From Wallemia ichthyophaga EXF-994 (lineage: Eukaryota > Basidiomycota > Wallemiomycetes > Wallemiales > Wallemiaceae), in assembly GCF_000400465.1 (NCBI RefSeq), contig NW_008806286.1, positions 64,762 through 128,761 on the forward strand: a stretch of 64,000 nucleotides of DNA, given 5' to 3'. Under the pieces are notes generated by a model. The model saw nothing but the letters and a program-made list of their open reading frames with translations, ran no database searches and was not told the DNA's origin. The translations under genes and the position numbers were made by a program. This document shows positions 22,180 through 32,213 of the stretch, piece by piece. How positions within the stretch are numbered: the stretch's first letter is position 1; each line of letters opens with the position of its first letter.

Positions 22180-23218
22180 TCTGCTACTTATTACTTGTAT
22201 TATCGATGTATTCTATCACTTCCCAAACTGATATCAGCAATAACGGCTGGATAGCCTTCTAAAAATACTGGTGTACTGTCTAAGCTTTAATTTCACTACT
22301 GCGTTACAAGCTTCCGTCTCCTTTCAATGGTGTCGATTCTGTTTGAGATTCACATTTAGGAAATGCCAATCACAAGAAAATTTGCGGGTGTCCCAGGATT
22401 TCTTAAGACTTGCGTTTGTGTGTCGAGTCACTGCCTCCCAAAGTGCTTTTGTTCTTCTGCAATTCTTTAGAAACGAAACACAAAGGCAGTAATTTGGGTC
22501 TGAGGTATTCTAAATTTGTTATCACCCCCTGGAGTACCGTCAGAGCCGAACAGTCATTGGTACCGAGAGGGTAGCAATATTATACGGCCGATACTTTCGG
22601 CATGTCCTATGCGCTCGACTTGAGTGAAGCCAATGCTTTCTCTTTATTAGCCATTAAACGCTCTCAAGTCAACATCGTGTCGCCCAACTTGCATATTCAC
22701 ATGCAGGGAAACATTGAAAGCAGGCATTTAGGGATATTCTAGTATTCCTAAAGTAATTAAGAGGCCGGTAACGTGTCTTCAAACTGACTTAATTGAGCAG
22801 ACTTCCTAACCTGCATGAAACACCTGCGATGTTTCTCAAAATGGTGCAAAAAAAAACTCCTGACTAGTTTGAAAACAAAAAATCCCTACTCATTTTCAAA
22901 ATTCCAAGCCAAACCAAGGTCATTTATGCGTCATACATTATTTTCGTCGGAATTTTTGTCTGAGGTACGCGTTCTAAAAGTTCCGTGAATATTTGCATCC
23001 CTACCAGTCACCGGCCAACTTAGCATCAAAAGCGTCTGAAAGCAACATTAGCTGGATAATATGCAGTTAAATTATGTCATCGACACTAATACAAGGGTCT
23101 GTTTCATCGCTAGTCGCTTAATAAGGGGTAACTCAATCTTATCGCCGTAATTAAATGTGGGGTTGGCATATATAAACTCTGAAGTTTAATATTTCTTACC
23201 TTAGACCATCACTTCATC
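22180..23218. other. Gene-poor stretch between H3 and the secreted-protein gene
   Basis: About 1.04 kb without a convincing ATG-started frame. It includes an imperfect inverted repeat at 22727-22752 (TTTAGGGATA and TATTCCTAAA flanking TTCTAG) and a small hairpin-like GCCGA-TACTT-TCGGC at about 22587-22601. Two STRE-like pentamers (CCCCT at 22526-22530 and AGGGG at 23124-23128) and a TATA box lie upstream of the downstream gene. No tRNA fold was found by eye. It may be an extended upstream regulatory region or hold an unannotated non-coding RNA. Confidence 0.5.
23169..23176 (+). promoter_or_regulatory. TATA box of the secreted-protein gene
   Basis: TATATAAA, 43 bp before the start codon at 23219. 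A perfect TATA box so close to the ATG is not obvious at the neighbouring housekeeping genes and suggests a strongly regulated, inducible gene with a short leader. Confidence 0.6.
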
Positions 23219-23641
23219 ATGTTCAACAAGATTCTCCTCCTCTCAGCTGCACTCACCGGCGCTGTCGTAAACGCTACGACCTATGCAACCTTCTACTCAG
23301 ACCCTTCGTGCCAAAATGATGCTTCGGTTGACTTTTCTGTTAACAATCCTGGTTGTTTCAGCGTAGGCGGTAACGAATACGTCAAATACCACGGCAGCAA
23401 CATTCAATGTTTCTCGCTCGTCAAGTCTCCAGACGCAAGTTGCCCATGTCAATTCGATTGCATTGAAGGTTTAAACGCTGTTGGCGGTAAAGGTTCTGAC
23501 TGTTATGGTATAATGATCCCAGATGACGGTTGCTATTACATTGGTCAATCTGAATCACTCCGTTTCATTGGTGGTATGTGTCCAGGAAACGACTGCCCAG
23601 ACAGATCAAGCAGATCTATTCCAACTCTTGAAGACAACTAG
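23219..23641 (+). CDS. Small secreted cysteine-rich protein
   Basis: Single exon of 140 aa. Residues 1-19 are a signal peptide (MFNKILLLSAALTGAVVNA) with a likely cleavage after VNA. The mature chain of about 120 residues holds ten cysteines, including a CPCQFDC cluster and a CPGNDC pair, enough for five disulfides. No Kex2 site or membrane segment is evident, and the C-terminus is acidic. I do not recognise a family; size and cysteine content resemble small secreted or effector-like proteins of fungi, but no function should be inferred. It stands alone in the only long gene-poor part of the window, with a TATA box and STRE-like elements upstream. Confidence 0.85.
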   Translation: MFNKILLLSAALTGAVVNATTYATFYSDPSCQNDASVDFSVNNPGCFSVGGNEYVKYHGSNIQCFSLVKSPDASCPCQFDCIEGLNAVGGKGSDCYGIMIPDDGCYYIGQSESLRFIGGMCPGNDCPDRSSRSIPTLEDN

Positions 23642-24716
23642 ATGTCCAATGGACACTGACTGCGATGCACCCGGATCATGTTTTTATATTCTCACTCTGA
23701 TATCACTCTTTTTTTGTAGAAACTGGATATATATGTCGTTTTTGATGGACATTCTTGGCATTGATGGTGCTGTTGGAAGCTGAGACATTCTACTGCAGCT
23801 TTCGTGGATATTTCAAAATGAAAATCCTCATTGAATGACCTCTAGTGGTTTTTTTAAGCTTGCGCTAAAATCATAACCCTTGCTTACCTTTCACGCCCTG
23901 CAAGCAGCACGATAAGTGCTTCTTGGCATCACTCTGGAGTGCGCTGCGAAGCAGATATGAAGACCTTCTTGGGCTGTATCAACGTATACTTAAATATCTA
24001 TCAATAGATATGGACAACTTCCAGCATTACAACGACTCATCCATCCTGCTGTGCGACCTGCACGCTGAATTGGATTTGCCATTCGACATTACTCTGAGAC
24101 GATAAGAGTGCTTTTGTGCGCTATTTAAATGAAGGTGAATATTATTGACCAAAACAGAGCGTAATCTCTCAAATATCATAATTTTCAACCCTTCTAGACG
24201 TGTTTTGCATTTTCCGACGCGTAAGGGGTAGATATAATAAATAACGGCACTTTTACACATAATCACAGGAAAGAATAGATACACTTAATTGAAAGCGAGG
24301 TTCAGATCAACTCTGAAATAAGGACTTTGGGTTGACCAGATGTATTTCGAAAAACCAGATAACAGAGACAGGACAGCGATAAGGATGTGTTTAGAACAAA
24401 AGAAGTTTTAATAGCTAGTATAAGTTGAATCGCAAGGCTGCGCCTCAGTGAGATGATTCGATGGCTGAAGGATGTTACATAAGATTAGAAGATTTCCTAT
24501 ATTTCCCATTGGCTAATTTAAGAGAATGATTGCACAACAGCCCAGAGCTGTACCCCTTCAGGCTCAGATATAGCGATTAACTTCTAATTACTGGGGATCG
24601 GTGACGTTGAAAGCGGTGGAAGATTAAATAATAGTCAATAACAGAATTATATCGGGTTGAAGTGTTTAAATGTCTCTGCTTGGCCTTTAACAACTCTCTA
24701 ACCTCTACCACCAACG
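23642..24716. other. Gene-poor stretch after the secreted-protein gene
   Basis: About 1.07 kb. The only notable frame is 23923-24105 (60 codons), which starts with TTG; its first ATG leaves 31 residues (MDNFQHYNDSSILLCDLHAE and onward) that look protein-like but match nothing I know. It could be a gene remnant. A six-codon upstream frame (24670-24690) ends 26 bp before the start codon of the complex I subunit gene. Nothing else is supported. Confidence 0.4.
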
Positions 24717-25501
24717 ATGAGCTTCCGTCCGACACTGAGATTGGCGCAAAAGGTTGCAGACCACACGAAATATCATCAAGTTAGTTGATTATATGTGATA
24801 GTTACGCAGCTAAATAGAAATCAGGAGCCAAAGGGAATCTGGGCTCAAGCTAAGAAGTGGCTTGCGGTGAACCCAGAAATAAGTTCAGGAGTGATTGACC
24901 ACCATCAATTCCGGTGAGTATTGATTTAAGGGGTATATCAATGCTTAAATATCCAAGTACAATTCCACCTGCATCAAGACCGGAGAAGTACGTTCAGCCA
25001 ATCAGTAAATGTGAGTTTGTGGTTGGAATTCACGGGATTTGAGCTAATTTGAGCAGCATATGATATCGCTGAGAATCCATACTACAAGCGTGATGTTAGA
25101 AGAGCGTTAGTTGAGTATTTATAAGCCGTGGATAGCCATTCTCACTCTATACCACAGTTACCCAAGAACTTCACACATTTCACAGAATGATCTTGCCCAA
25201 TTACTTATTTCAAGCCCAGAAATGAAGGCGTGAGTTATTTTCACTGTCTTTACACAAATCTAACAGGAAATGTCCGAGAAGCCTTCCAAACCCACAAGAG
25301 CCACAAACTAAGGCACTCGCTCAAGTAAAGGATTCACCAGAGACTTTAGATTTGGCTCAAGTGATAGACGCTCTTCCAGCTGCTCACTCACCATTCACCG
25401 GTATCCCACCAACGCCGCCATTCCGTCCAAATCCACTCACCCAAACCCAAGGTGCGCCTGTAAAAGAAGGCGCATACTTCCCAATGCGCTTGTTCAAGTA
25501 A
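24717..25501 (+). CDS. NADH:ubiquinone oxidoreductase 21-kDa subunit (complex I)
   Basis: Six exons: 24717-24779, 24825-24913, 24958-25010, 25057-25105, 25158-25229 and 25267-25501; introns are 37-52 nt; 186 aa. Splicing gives MSFRPTLRLAQKVADHTKYH, EPKGIWAQAKKWLAVNPE, IPPASRPEKYVQPISKSYD and NPYYKRDVRRAYPRTSHIS, all matching the fungal 21.3-kDa (nuo-21) accessory subunit. The Pro-rich C-terminus (GIPPTPPFRPNPL) is likewise typical. It is a supernumerary subunit of mitochondrial complex I; its presence implies that the organism has a proton-pumping NADH dehydrogenase, unlike budding yeast. Confidence 0.85.
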
Positions 25502-25572
25502 ATCATTGAATAAATTTTTTGCTTCTTTTGATTTCATGTTTATCTTGGACCATCAAGTGCGTTTGATTACTT

Positions 25573-28500
25573 ATGAAAGATATCGTAGCGCAGGATGCCC
25601 CAAAGAGGATCAAGCACATTCAGTTCTCCACACTATCCCCTCAAGAACTCGTTAAAATATCTGAAACTGAAGTTACCCACAACGGCCTCTACAGCCAGAC
25701 GCCCGACAGGGCTCCACAGAGGAACGGTGTACTCGATCGCCGTTTCGGTACTTCCGATAAGAGCGGCAGCTGCGATACTTGCGGGGAGTCCATGGCTGAG
25801 TGCGTTGGTCACTACGGTTACATCAAGCTAGCTTTGCCTGTATTCCATATTGGTTATTTCAGGGATATTATAGCCATTCTTCAGGATATTTGCAAGGTTA
25901 GTACAGCTGTGCTCTCATCCCACCTCTCACCCTCCTCAGAATTGTGCTCGTGTTCTTCTCACTGAGGATCAGCGTAGATCTTACCTCAAGAAATTCAGAA
26001 GACCTAACATGGAAAATCTACAGCGCCAAACCACCTGTAAAGCTGTCAACACTGCTTGCCGCAAGCAGCTTTACTGCCCTTATTGTCAATCAACCAACGG
26101 TGTCGTCAAGAAAACGGGTTTACTCAAGATTGTTCATGAGAAATTCAGAGCTAAAAAGACCCATGTCGAGCATGAAGAGTTTGTTAACACCTTCAACACC
26201 GCCGTCAGTCTCAGTAAAGAAATCGCTCCTCATATCAACAAAGCTCAGGATGACTTGAATCCTCTCAGAGTGCTCGATCTCTTTACTCGCATTTCAAACG
26301 AAGACTGTGAGCTTCTAGGAATGAACCCCAAAGAAGCCAGACCTGAACAGTACGTTTGGCAGTACATGCATGTCCCCCCTGTCTGTATCAGACCCTCTGT
26401 CGCTCAAGACGGCGCCACAAACGAAGATGATATCACCGTAAAGCTCGGTGAAATCGTACAAACGTCGCAAATTATTAAGATTGGTATGGGTGGCGGTAAA
26501 TCTACAACATCTCAGCTTATGGAGCAATGGGAATTGCTTCAATTAGCTTGTGCAATGTACATTAATGCTGAAATGCCAGGTGTCCCTAGCGATAAAGCTA
26601 CCAAGCCTATCAGAGGTTTTGTGCAGCGTCTAAAGGGTAAGCAAGGTCGTTTTAGAGGTAATTTGTCCGGTAAACGTGTCGATTTTTCTGGTCGTACTGT
26701 CATTGGTCCAGATCCAAATCTTAGTGTCAATGAGGTTGCTGTTCCACAACGTATCGCAAAGGTTCTCACATACCCAGAACGTGTCTTTGAACACAACATC
26801 GAGCCTTTGAGGGAAGCTATTAGAAATGGTCCTGATGAGCATCCGGGTGCCAATTACGTACAAAATGGAGGTGTCAATGGCTTCAAACGTTTCTTGAAGT
26901 TTGGTAATAGAGAAGAGATTGCCAAGAGATTGCGCATCGGTGATATAGTTGAAAGACACTTACGCGATGGTGATTTAATTCTTTTCAACCGTCAACCAAG
27001 TTTGCATAGACTTTCCATCATGTGTCACTACGTCAAGGTTAGACCTTGGAGAACTTTGCGTCTCAACGAGTGTGCATGTAACCCTTACAACGCTGATTTC
27101 GATGGTGATGAAATGAACATGCACGTTCCACAGACTGAAGAAGCTAGAACTGAAGCACAAGAGTTGATGGGTGTCAAGCACAATATGGTCACACCGCGTA
27201 ATGGTGAGCCTATCATTGCTGCCATACAAGATTTTATTACTGCTGCATATCTTTTGTCAAAAAAAGACCACTTCTTGGATAGACAGGAGTTTTCTCAGGT
27301 CATTTCCTATCTCGATCACGCAAACATGCAAATTGATCTTCCACCACCTGTAATTCTCAAACCAAGGAGGCTGTGGACAGGCAAGCAAATTCTCAGTATA
27401 CTCATGCGTCCAAACAAATCAAGTCCAGTCTTGGTCAACCTTGAAGCTAAAAATCGTACAAATCACCCACCACCAAAAGGAATGCTTCCAGACATGTCTT
27501 CTAATGACGGGTTTCTCGTTATTCGTAACTCAGAAATAATGTGCGGACATTTCGACAAGGCTACTGTTGGTGATGGTAAGAAGAACTCTGTGTTTGGTGT
27601 CATTCTGCGTGATTACGGTCCTGATGAGGCCGTTAATGCTATGAACAGACTTGCACGTGTTTGTGCACGTTGGCTGGCAAATGTCGGTTTCTCGCTTGGT
27701 ATAAGTGACGTCATGCCTAGTATGGATCTGCGTCAGCGCAAGGAGTCTCTCGTTGAAGAAGCTTACGCCACATGTAACGACCTCATTGAGAAGGCCAAGT
27801 ATGGTAAGCTTGAAAACCAACCTGGTTGTGATCAAGAACAAACACTCGAAGCGCTTATCTCTGGTATATTGTCCAAGGTTCGTGATGTTGTCGGTGCAAG
27901 TTGTATGGAGGAGTTAAGTAGGTATAATGCTCCATTGATAATGGCTACATGTGGTTCAAAAGGTGGGCACTCTAGTGTTTCTTAAGGATGACTCTGATAT
28001 TCCTCCAAGGTTCTGTAATTAACGTATCTCAAATGGTTGCTTGTGTCGGTCAACAGATTATCTCTGGTAAACGTGTTCCAAATGGTTTCCAAGATAGATC
28101 ATTACCACATTTCCCTAAGAAAGCAAAAGATCCGCCATCCAAAGGTTTCGTCCGCAACAGTTTCTATTCAGGTTTGTCACCACCAGAGTTCCTTTTCCAC
28201 GCCATCTCTGGTCGTGAAGGTTTGGTCGATACTGCTGTCAAGACTGCTGAAACTGGTTACATGCAAAGAAGATTGATGAAGGCTCTCGAGGATTTGTCAG
28301 CTCACTATGACAGATCAGTTCGTACATCAAGCGGTATAGTCGTTCAATTCCTATACGGTTCTGATGGTCTGGACCCAGTGTCTTTAGAAGGTGATGGTCA
28401 ACCTGTTGAATTCTTGCGTAGTTGGAAACACACTAAGGCTATTCTTGACTCTACTAAACATGACCGTGGTATGCTACCGTTCGAGATCACTGAGCATGTC

Positions 28501-29796
28501 GATAAGGAGTTACGAACAAAGAGATGGATGAAAGAATGTACTCCTCATTATCTCTCTACTGTTCGCAACTTTATCTTCTCTAGTATTACAAAGAAGCTTG
28601 CCGATTTGAGAGACGCTCATGGCATGTTTGACGCACTGACAAGATCGGATGAGTGGGATGAAGAGACAGATCTCGATATGGGAGCATCAGAATTTGAAAA
28701 GGCGATAGTCGACAACAAAGCCAAGGTCGCACCAGCACAGCTTCAAGAATTTTTGAATATCTGTTGGCAGAAATATGTCAAGTCCAAGGTCGAACCTGGT
28801 ACGACTGTCGGTCCAATTGGTGCTCAATCTATTGGTGAGCCTGGTACACAAATGACTTTGAAAACATTCCACTTTGCTGGTGTCGCTTCTATGAACGTAA
28901 CACTTGGTGTACCACGTATTAAGGAAATTATTAACGCTGCCAAGGCGATTAGTACACCCATTATATCAACCAAACTTTACGACGATCAAACTGAATCTGC
29001 TGCCCGTATTGTCAAGGGTAGATTGGAGAAAACGTTTTTGGGTGACATTGCATCACACATTGAAGAATCATACAGAGGTGATTACAATGCAGTGTCTGTA
29101 TTTGTTGATATGGATGCAATCAACAAGCTGCAATTGGAGCTTAAGCTGTCTGATATAACTTACGCTATTGCCAAAGACAAAAAGATAAAAGTTAAGAAGG
29201 ATGATATCAAGGAGAATCATAGTAAGAACAGATTGAGGATCTACATTCAGCCAGGTCCGGACTCGTTCCACATCACCCGACACCTCAGACGTAACTTGGA
29301 GAAGGTTGTTGTTACGGGTATACCGGAAATAACGAGAGCAATTATCAATATCAACGAGAAGGAAAACAAGCGCAAAGAGTTGCTTGTAGAAGGATATGGA
29401 TTGCTTGACGTTATGACCACTGAGGGAATTGTCGGTACACGTACATCATCGAATCATATTATGGAGGTTCAGAAGGTGTTGGGTATCGAAGCAGCAAGAA
29501 GTGCGATTGTTAATGAAATAGATAACGTCATGTCATCTCACGGTATGGGTATCGATAATCGTCACATTCAACTGCTATCCGATAGTATGACATTTAAGGG
29601 AGAAGTATTGGGAATTACTCGATTTGGTATTGCGAAGATGAAGGATTCAGTTTTGATGTTGGCATCATTTGAAAAGACAACTGACCACTTGTTCAATGCT
29701 GCGTTCCACGCCAAACGAGATTCAGTTGAAGGTGTATCTGAGTCTATTATCATGGGTAACCCAGCAGAGAATTGTGGTACATCTATGTATGTTTAA
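25573..29796 (+). CDS. RPO31: RNA polymerase III largest subunit (RPC1/RPC160)
   Basis: Exons 25573-25896, 25940-27962 and 28010 to the end, with introns of 43 and 47 nt; 1377 aa if the stop at 29796 is used. Motifs: clamp zinc site CDTCGESMAECVGHYG, VDFSGRTVIGPDPNL, active-site metal loop NADFDGDEMNMHVP, bridge/trigger region GEPGTQMTLKTFHFAGVAS and C-terminal ASFEKTTDHLFNAAF. The N-terminal PKRIKHIQFSTLSPQELV is specific for Pol III. It transcribes tRNA, 5S and U6 genes. The 3' end is ambiguous: a good 43-nt intron (29791-29833, GTTTAA donor, ACTAAC branch, TTCCAG acceptor) would remove the stop and add AFIDSTKTKTATIT, ending at 29878. Confidence 0.96.
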
Positions 29797-30041
29797 AAGG
29801 TGCTTTTTTTACCCAACTAACATTCAATTCCAGGCCTTCATTGATTCTACCAAAACCAAAACTGCCACCATCACGTAAATTGATATTTGAATCTGCGCTT
29901 AAGTCGTCGAAGCATTCAACAGCAACTGTATTTTAAATGAATAGATGAATATTATTATTTTTGCATTTAAATGTTTCTTACGGACACTGCGAGGTGTGCT
30001 GCGTTCTACACGCTTTCTCCGCTCGACCAACAAGTAAAATA

Positions 30042-30881
30042 ATGGAATACGCAGGAAAAGTGATTGAAACGGGTTAGTGGGGTGTTGAGGGATATTCTAC
30101 AATGTATTAACCAGTAACAATTACAGTAAAACACATTAGAGTTCGTCTTCTTCTGAGTATTCTTCGTAATCTGACGAACTACAAGGAAACTAGGCTTTCT
30201 AGGCTCAGACCTTTGAATGAATTTTTCGATCATCACAGACTCAGTCGCCCTTCGGACATGAACGAAGCTACTTCTGTACGTCAGTTCACTTTCAAGCTGC
30301 CACGCTGTGCTTATATTGAATACAGAGAATCACTTACAACACGCGTCATTTCTCTGGAAACTACGGTGTAAGTGATTTACTTGTTGCACAAACACAATCC
30401 TCAATCATTGACGTAGGTTGTCGTGTGAGTTTTGGTTTTGAAGTGGAGTTTTACATTGCTAATACAGCTCACAGAGCGGTATTGAGTGTTTAGTATGTTT
30501 ACTAGTAGACATTATATCTCAAATTCCTCACACACAACACAGCGCTCTGCTCACTAACCCATTCTTGCTCATTGCAATTGCTGTCATCGTCGGTGGTTTC
30601 GCTGCCGTTCAGCGGTTCGGAGCTGATCCATTACAAGTCGGCGAGCATGTCATCACTCAGAAAGGCCTCTATGGTGTTCTTGTCGTTGTTGGTTTGGTGC
30701 TCTTCTGGATCGCTGCACCGCTGTCTATCGTGGGTTGAGTGCCGGTGGAAATTGAAAAATCTCATCAATACTATTACAGCTCTTTTGGCTCGTTGGTAGC
30801 AGTACTATGCTGATTTTTGGTCACGCTGCTCTTATAGAACCTGGTGTAGAATCTGAATATGCACCTGTTGAGGAGGTATAA
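30042..30881 (+). CDS. YIP3: PRA1/Yip3-family prenylated Rab acceptor
   Basis: Seven exons: 30042-30072, 30115-30275, 30326-30367, 30417-30424 (8 nt), 30475-30492 (18 nt), 30543-30729 and 30780-30881; introns are 42-50 nt; 182 aa. Joined protein blocks match PRA1: NYKETRLSRLRPLNEFFD, HRLSRPSDMNEATS, RITYNTRHFSGNYG, then two hydrophobic hairpins (VAVLSVYALLTNPFLLIAIA and KGLYGVLVVVGLVLFWIAAP) and LFGHA-like LIFGHAALIEP. Family knowledge: Yip3/PRA1 is a Golgi/ER membrane protein that interacts with prenylated Rab GTPases. The two microexons are required to keep the first membrane hairpin intact. Confidence in structure comes from all seven joins restoring family sequence. Confidence 0.9.
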
Positions 30882-30933
30882 AGTGTTTTTTTCAAAAATA
30901 CATGAATGTTCTCATATTTAAACTTTGCTTTGT

Positions 30934-32194
30934 TCAGGTTGACATGCTCATGCTCAATGTTGGATTGAAATACGGTGACTGATTAGAGGTATCACTATAT
31001 TCCTTTTTGGGTTGCAACGATACTGAATCATCGTAGAGCTTGTCTTGGTTGTCGTAGCTGTCGTAGCTTAGGTCTTGTTCAATGTCGTCATTGTCGTCAT
31101 CGGGTTCAGTGGGCAGAATTGGCAACCACGTCCCAATGATGTAGGAGGGTATGTCAAATATACTAAATTTGATGTGAGATGGGAAGATATTCAAGTAAAT
31201 TACTTAAACTAACTCCTTTTTTATGGTGAATGAGAAAGTGCAAGGAATGGGATTACCGTTTTGATGATTTAAAATGCAATAGGTGTTTACTGTTGGTTTG
31301 GCAGAATCGAAGGCGTGTTTAGCGAAGAGTTGCCAACTATATCTTGTTAACACGATGACGTAGATGTAGATTAAACTCACTATTCAACTGCTGATATAGG
31401 TTCCATTAGTTGGTAAATGTAAGTAGATGTGTTTATTAAGCTATCCCTGTCATATCCAACAATATACTGAAATTCATCGCCAACGAGCAGAATTTCACCC
31501 GTTCTTCTCCAGACACTGAGTTATTTGTGAGAAACTTAAATATCAAATCAAATCAAATCAAACCAACACTGTAGGAGCACTTATACACTTTATAAGCTCA
31601 CTCAAGTCTATCATTGATCTTCTGAGTGATTGTTCAACAAAAATTTCGTCATGATTGCTGAGATTGATTTGTAGGGATAAAAGGGAAGGTCTGAATTCTG
31701 AGATAGCTTTGAAAATTCTAAGCTTATCGTTTTGAGTGAAATTTTCATTAAACTTGAGGTAATTGATTAGGTGTTTATATCCAATTTCATATGGGTATGG
31801 TTGAGTGATTTGTGAGTAAACATTTGTATTCTCTGTTGAGTTTGAGTAAGGTAATTGAGTATCCAATGTATTATCAGTTAAATCATTTCCTAGTGTTGGC
31901 TGCTGTAATGTACCAGGCTGTAGTGTGCCAATGAGCTCATTAAGCACGTTAAACTCAGAATTAGCAGAATTTGATTGAAAATCATCCTCCAAGATATATT
32001 TTGGCTTCTTCCGATGTCCATCCCTGCACTGGTCCGCTAACCCCCGCTTAATACAGCGGCTACATGGCCTATCTGGGTGAAATTTAGACGAGCATGTACG
32101 GAATTGAATAGCGCTCACTATCATCGCAAGTTAAATGAGACTTCTGACAACCTTCACACGCTCTTGCTGTTTTCTTCTTTTTGTTACTGGCCAT
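30934..32194 (-). CDS. ERT1: Ert1/AcuK-family Zn2Cys6-PAS transcription factor
   Basis: Five exons: 32194-32119, 32072-31568, 31515-31381, 31336-31214 and 31162-30934; introns are 44-52 nt; 355 aa. The binuclear zinc cluster is ARACEGCQKSHLTCDDNRPC followed by SRCIKRGLADQCRDG, split by intron 1, and the basic KKPKYILED after it is typical of the Ert1/Rds2/AcuK group. A PAS domain follows (SAPTVVWRRTGEILLVGDEF, YQLMEPISAVEYW, then PIPCTFSFTIKKDIFDIPS and IIGTWLPI). Family knowledge: these regulators activate gluconeogenic and non-fermentable-carbon genes. The start codon is 19 bp from that of the divergent Crz1-like factor. Confidence 0.88.
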
Positions 32195-32213
32195 GGGAGA
32201 TTAAATTAACGTT

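Noticed and set aside
22271-22492. Possible small protein downstream of H3
   Set aside because: The frame starts with GTG rather than ATG and the translation is Phe/Cys/Arg-rich without a signal peptide or known motif.
22500-22620. Possible tRNA or structured RNA
   Set aside because: No matching acceptor stem or T-loop GTTCRA box could be paired; only a 5-bp hairpin is present.
27963-28009. Frame break in RPC1 that might be a frameshift pseudogene
   Set aside because: A normal 47-nt intron (GTGGGC donor, CCAAG acceptor) joins the two parts exactly in frame and restores GSKGSVINVSQ.
31537-31562. AAATC tandem repeat
   Set aside because: It falls inside intron 2 of the Ert1-like gene and at its edge; a simple AT-rich slippage tract without further meaning.
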